From Actinomycetales bacterium (GTDB lineage: Bacteria > Actinomycetota > Actinomycetes > Actinomycetales > Microbacteriaceae), in the NCBI GenBank assembly GCA_017308515.1, contig JAFKEN010000006.1, positions 664,479 through 728,478 of the forward strand: DNA of 64,000 nt. The letters are read 5' to 3'. Positions within the stretch are counted from its first letter, which is position 1; the number at the start of each line of letters is the position of its first letter. The notes beneath the pieces were generated by a model. The model did no database searches and was not told where the DNA came from. It was given only the letters and a program-made list of their open reading frames with translations. Both the position numbers and the translations under genes were made by a program. Positions 62,371 through 64,000 of this stretch are shown here, piece by piece.

Positions 62371-63849
62371 ATGTCGACCCTCTCCGAGCTGGTCCTCGCC
62401 CAGAACCGCTCGGAGGCCGACGCCGAGTGGCTGCAGTTCCTGGTCGCCGACGGGCAGCTGCTGGCCGACCTCGCCTTCGCCGACATCGTGCTGTGGGTGC
62501 CCGCCGAGACCGGCGGGTTCATCGCGGTGGCGCACTCGCGCCCCTCCTCGGCGGCGACGATCTTCTACCGCGACATCATCGGGCAGCCGATCAAGCCGCA
62601 GTGGAGCGCGCAGGTCGGCGAGGCCTTCGAGACGGCCCGCATCGTCGACACCGCGACCCCCGACTGGTACGAGGAGACGCCGACCCGGGTGCGGGCGATC
62701 CCGGTTCTGCGGCGCACGCCCGAGGGGCCGACCGGCCCGATCGCGGTGCTCACCCGGCACTCGAACCTCTCCGAGGCGCGCACGCCGAGCCGTCAGGAGC
62801 TCACCTTCAACCAGTGCGCGGCCGACCTGTTCGGCATGATCGCGAACGCCGACTTCCCCGATCTCGCGGCACCCTCCGGCCCGCGCCGCGGCGCCCCGCG
62901 CGCCGCGGACGGCCTCGTGCGGCTCGACGTCGATGGCGTGGTCACCTTCGCGAGCCCGAACGCGCTCTCCGCCTTCAACCGCATGGGCTTCGACGACGAG
63001 CTCGAGGGCGAGTCGCTCGCCGAGGTCACCACCGAGCTGCTCTCCGGCCGGCTCACGGTCGACGAGTCGCTGCCGCTGCTCGTGACCGGGCGCGCCCCGT
63101 GGCGCGCCGACATCGACGCGAACGGCGTGACGGTCACCCTGCGCGCGATCCCCATCCGGGATCACGGCACCCGCACCGGCGCGATCGTCCTGGTGCGTGA
63201 CGTCACCGAGTTCCGCCACCAGGAGCAGGAGCTCATCACCAAGGACGCGACGATCCGCGAGATCCACCACCGGGTGAAGAACAACCTGCAGACCGTCGCG
63301 AGCCTGCTGCGCATCCAGGCCCGCCGCGCGCGCAGCGACGACTCGCGCGACGCGCTCACCCAGGCGATGCGCCGGGTCGCGGCGATCGCGGTCGTGCACG
63401 ACACCCTCTCCGAGGGCCTCAGCCAGAACGTCGACTTCGACGACGTGTTCGACCGCGTGCTCATGCTCATCACCGAGGTCGCCTCGACCGGGTCGCACAC
63501 GATCCGCCCGATCAAGAAGGGCGAGTTCGGCGTCCTGCCCAGCGAGTACGCGACGCCGCTCGCGCTCGCGCTCACCGAGCTGGTCACGAACGCCGTCGAG
63601 CACGGCCTCGCCGGACGCAGCGACGGCGAGGTGGAGATCACGGCGCGGCGCAAGGACGGCACGCTGAGCGTACGGGTGCGCGACAACGGCGTCGGGCTCG
63701 CCGAGGGCAAGGTCGGCGCGGGGCTCGGCACTCAGATCGTGCGCACGCTCATCCAGGGCGAGCTGGGCGGCACGATCGACTGGCACACCCTCGAGGGCGA
63801 GGGCACCGAGGTCACGATCTCGGTGCCGCTGATCTGGCTGACGAAGTAG
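62371..63849 (+). CDS. pdtaS: PdtaS-like sensor histidine kinase
   Basis: A 492-residue soluble kinase. It has an N-terminal GAF-like domain (about 5-150), a PAS domain (about 180-285) and a HisKA_2-type phospho-acceptor helix REIHHRVKNNLQTVASLLRIQ with His299/His300. The ATPase end has LTELVTNAVEHG and VGAGLGTQIVRTL. This matches PdtaS (Rv3220c), which signals to an ANTAR-type RNA-binding regulator in mycobacteria. The following WhiB gene on the opposite strand matches Rv3219 (whiB1). The promoter overlaps the previous stop codon. Confidence 0.88.
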   Translation: MSTLSELVLAQNRSEADAEWLQFLVADGQLLADLAFADIVLWVPAETGGFIAVAHSRPSSAATIFYRDIIGQPIKPQWSAQVGEAFETARIVDTATPDWYEETPTRVRAIPVLRRTPEGPTGPIAVLTRHSNLSEARTPSRQELTFNQCAADLFGMIANADFPDLAAPSGPRRGAPRAADGLVRLDVDGVVTFASPNALSAFNRMGFDDELEGESLAEVTTELLSGRLTVDESLPLLVTGRAPWRADIDANGVTVTLRAIPIRDHGTRTGAIVLVRDVTEFRHQEQELITKDATIREIHHRVKNNLQTVASLLRIQARRARSDDSRDALTQAMRRVAAIAVVHDTLSEGLSQNVDFDDVFDRVLMLITEVASTGSHTIRPIKKGEFGVLPSEYATPLALALTELVTNAVEHGLAGRSDGEVEITARRKDGTLSVRVRDNGVGLAEGKVGAGLGTQIVRTLIQGELGGTIDWHTLEGEGTEVTISVPLIWLTK

Positions 63850-63869
63850 CGGTCAGCGGGCGCGTCGCG

Positions 63870-64000
63870 TCAGCTGGCGCGCCGCGCGCGAGCCGCGCGG
63901 CGCTTGAGCGCGCGGCGCTCGTCTTCGCTGAGGCCGCCCCAGACGCCCGAATCCTGGTTGGACTCGAGGGCGTACTGCAGGCACATCTCGGTCACGGAGC
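63870..64000 (-). CDS. WhiB-family regulator, C-terminal part (WhiB1-like; 5' end outside window)
   Basis: On the minus strand the visible end reads SVTEMCLQYALESNQDS, then GVWGGLSEDERRALKRRAARARR before the TGA (63,870-63,872). The Cys in EMC is the fourth cluster cysteine; the other three lie outside the window. GVWGG and the basic tail are the classic WhiB signatures. Position beside pdtaS is that of whiB1 in mycobacteria. WhiB1 is an essential nitric-oxide-sensitive [4Fe-4S] protein there; the role here is inferred from family and position. Confidence 0.85.
   Translation of the reverse strand, partial: SVTEMCLQYALESNQDSGVWGGLSEDERRALKRRAARARRAS

Noticed and set aside
60556-63786. A minus-strand open frame of 1,076 codons opposite the SAF, CpaE-like and pdtaS genes
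   Set aside because: It spans three well-supported genes and has no motif of its own.

Overview
The window is very GC-rich, densely packed actinobacterial DNA with no gap above about 220 bp. It most resembles a Microbacteriaceae-type genome. The evidence is a WhiB regulator, a second WhiB cut by the right edge, the MtrA-MtrB-LpqB trio, a PdtaS-type kinase, DUF3499 and Rv3235-type proteins, a SecA with an Ala/Gln-rich tail, and many genes whose -10 box sits 6-8 nt before the start codon (leaderless style). I saw no tRNA, rRNA, insertion sequence or CRISPR array.

Positions 1-37,354 are a large cell-surface glycan locus. It starts with a partial glycosyltransferase, a PglK-like ABC flippase, a GT2/DUF2304 pair and a DUF2142 membrane protein. 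Next comes a minus-strand block (5,062-11,923) holding a sugar amidotransferase fused to a class II glutaminase, a nucleotide-sugar dehydrogenase and three glycosyltransferases. The plus-strand block (12,011-23,203) has two WbpG-like amidotransferases, HisH- and HisF-like partners, two more related glycosyltransferases, a second ABC flippase and a secreted LGFP-repeat protein. Positions 23,210-30,717 form a formamido-sugar cassette: a dehydratase/epimerase, a DegT aminotransferase, two deacetylase-fold proteins, three formyltransferases and an unusual glycosyltransferase; part of it is less GC-rich. Positions 30,740-36,109 (minus strand) carry WbpB/WbpE/WbpD-like enzymes for a 2,3-diacetamido uronic acid and two tandem O-antigen-ligase/polymerase-like proteins; manA follows.

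Together these enzymes could oxidise UDP-GlcNAc, install and acetylate a 3-amino group, convert an acetamido group to acetamidino, and separately build N-formylated amino sugars. The sugars would then be assembled by the glycosyltransferases, flipped by the ABC exporters and polymerised or ligated outside the cell. This is inference from gene families; no structure is proven by the sequence.

Positions 37,575-64,000 are mostly conserved chromosomal core: an HtrA-like lipoprotein protease, a GlxA-type regulator opposite a small membrane protein, galE, whiB, a GT2/DUF5719 pair, a metallopeptidase-family protein and DUF3499, ahcY, an aquaporin, mtrA-mtrB-lpqB, comFC, hpf, secA, an Rv3235-type gene, a small HTH protein, a SAF/CpaE-like pair, pdtaS and the 3' end of a second whiB. 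From memory, the set resembles the Mycobacterium tuberculosis Rv3219-Rv3260 neighbourhood.
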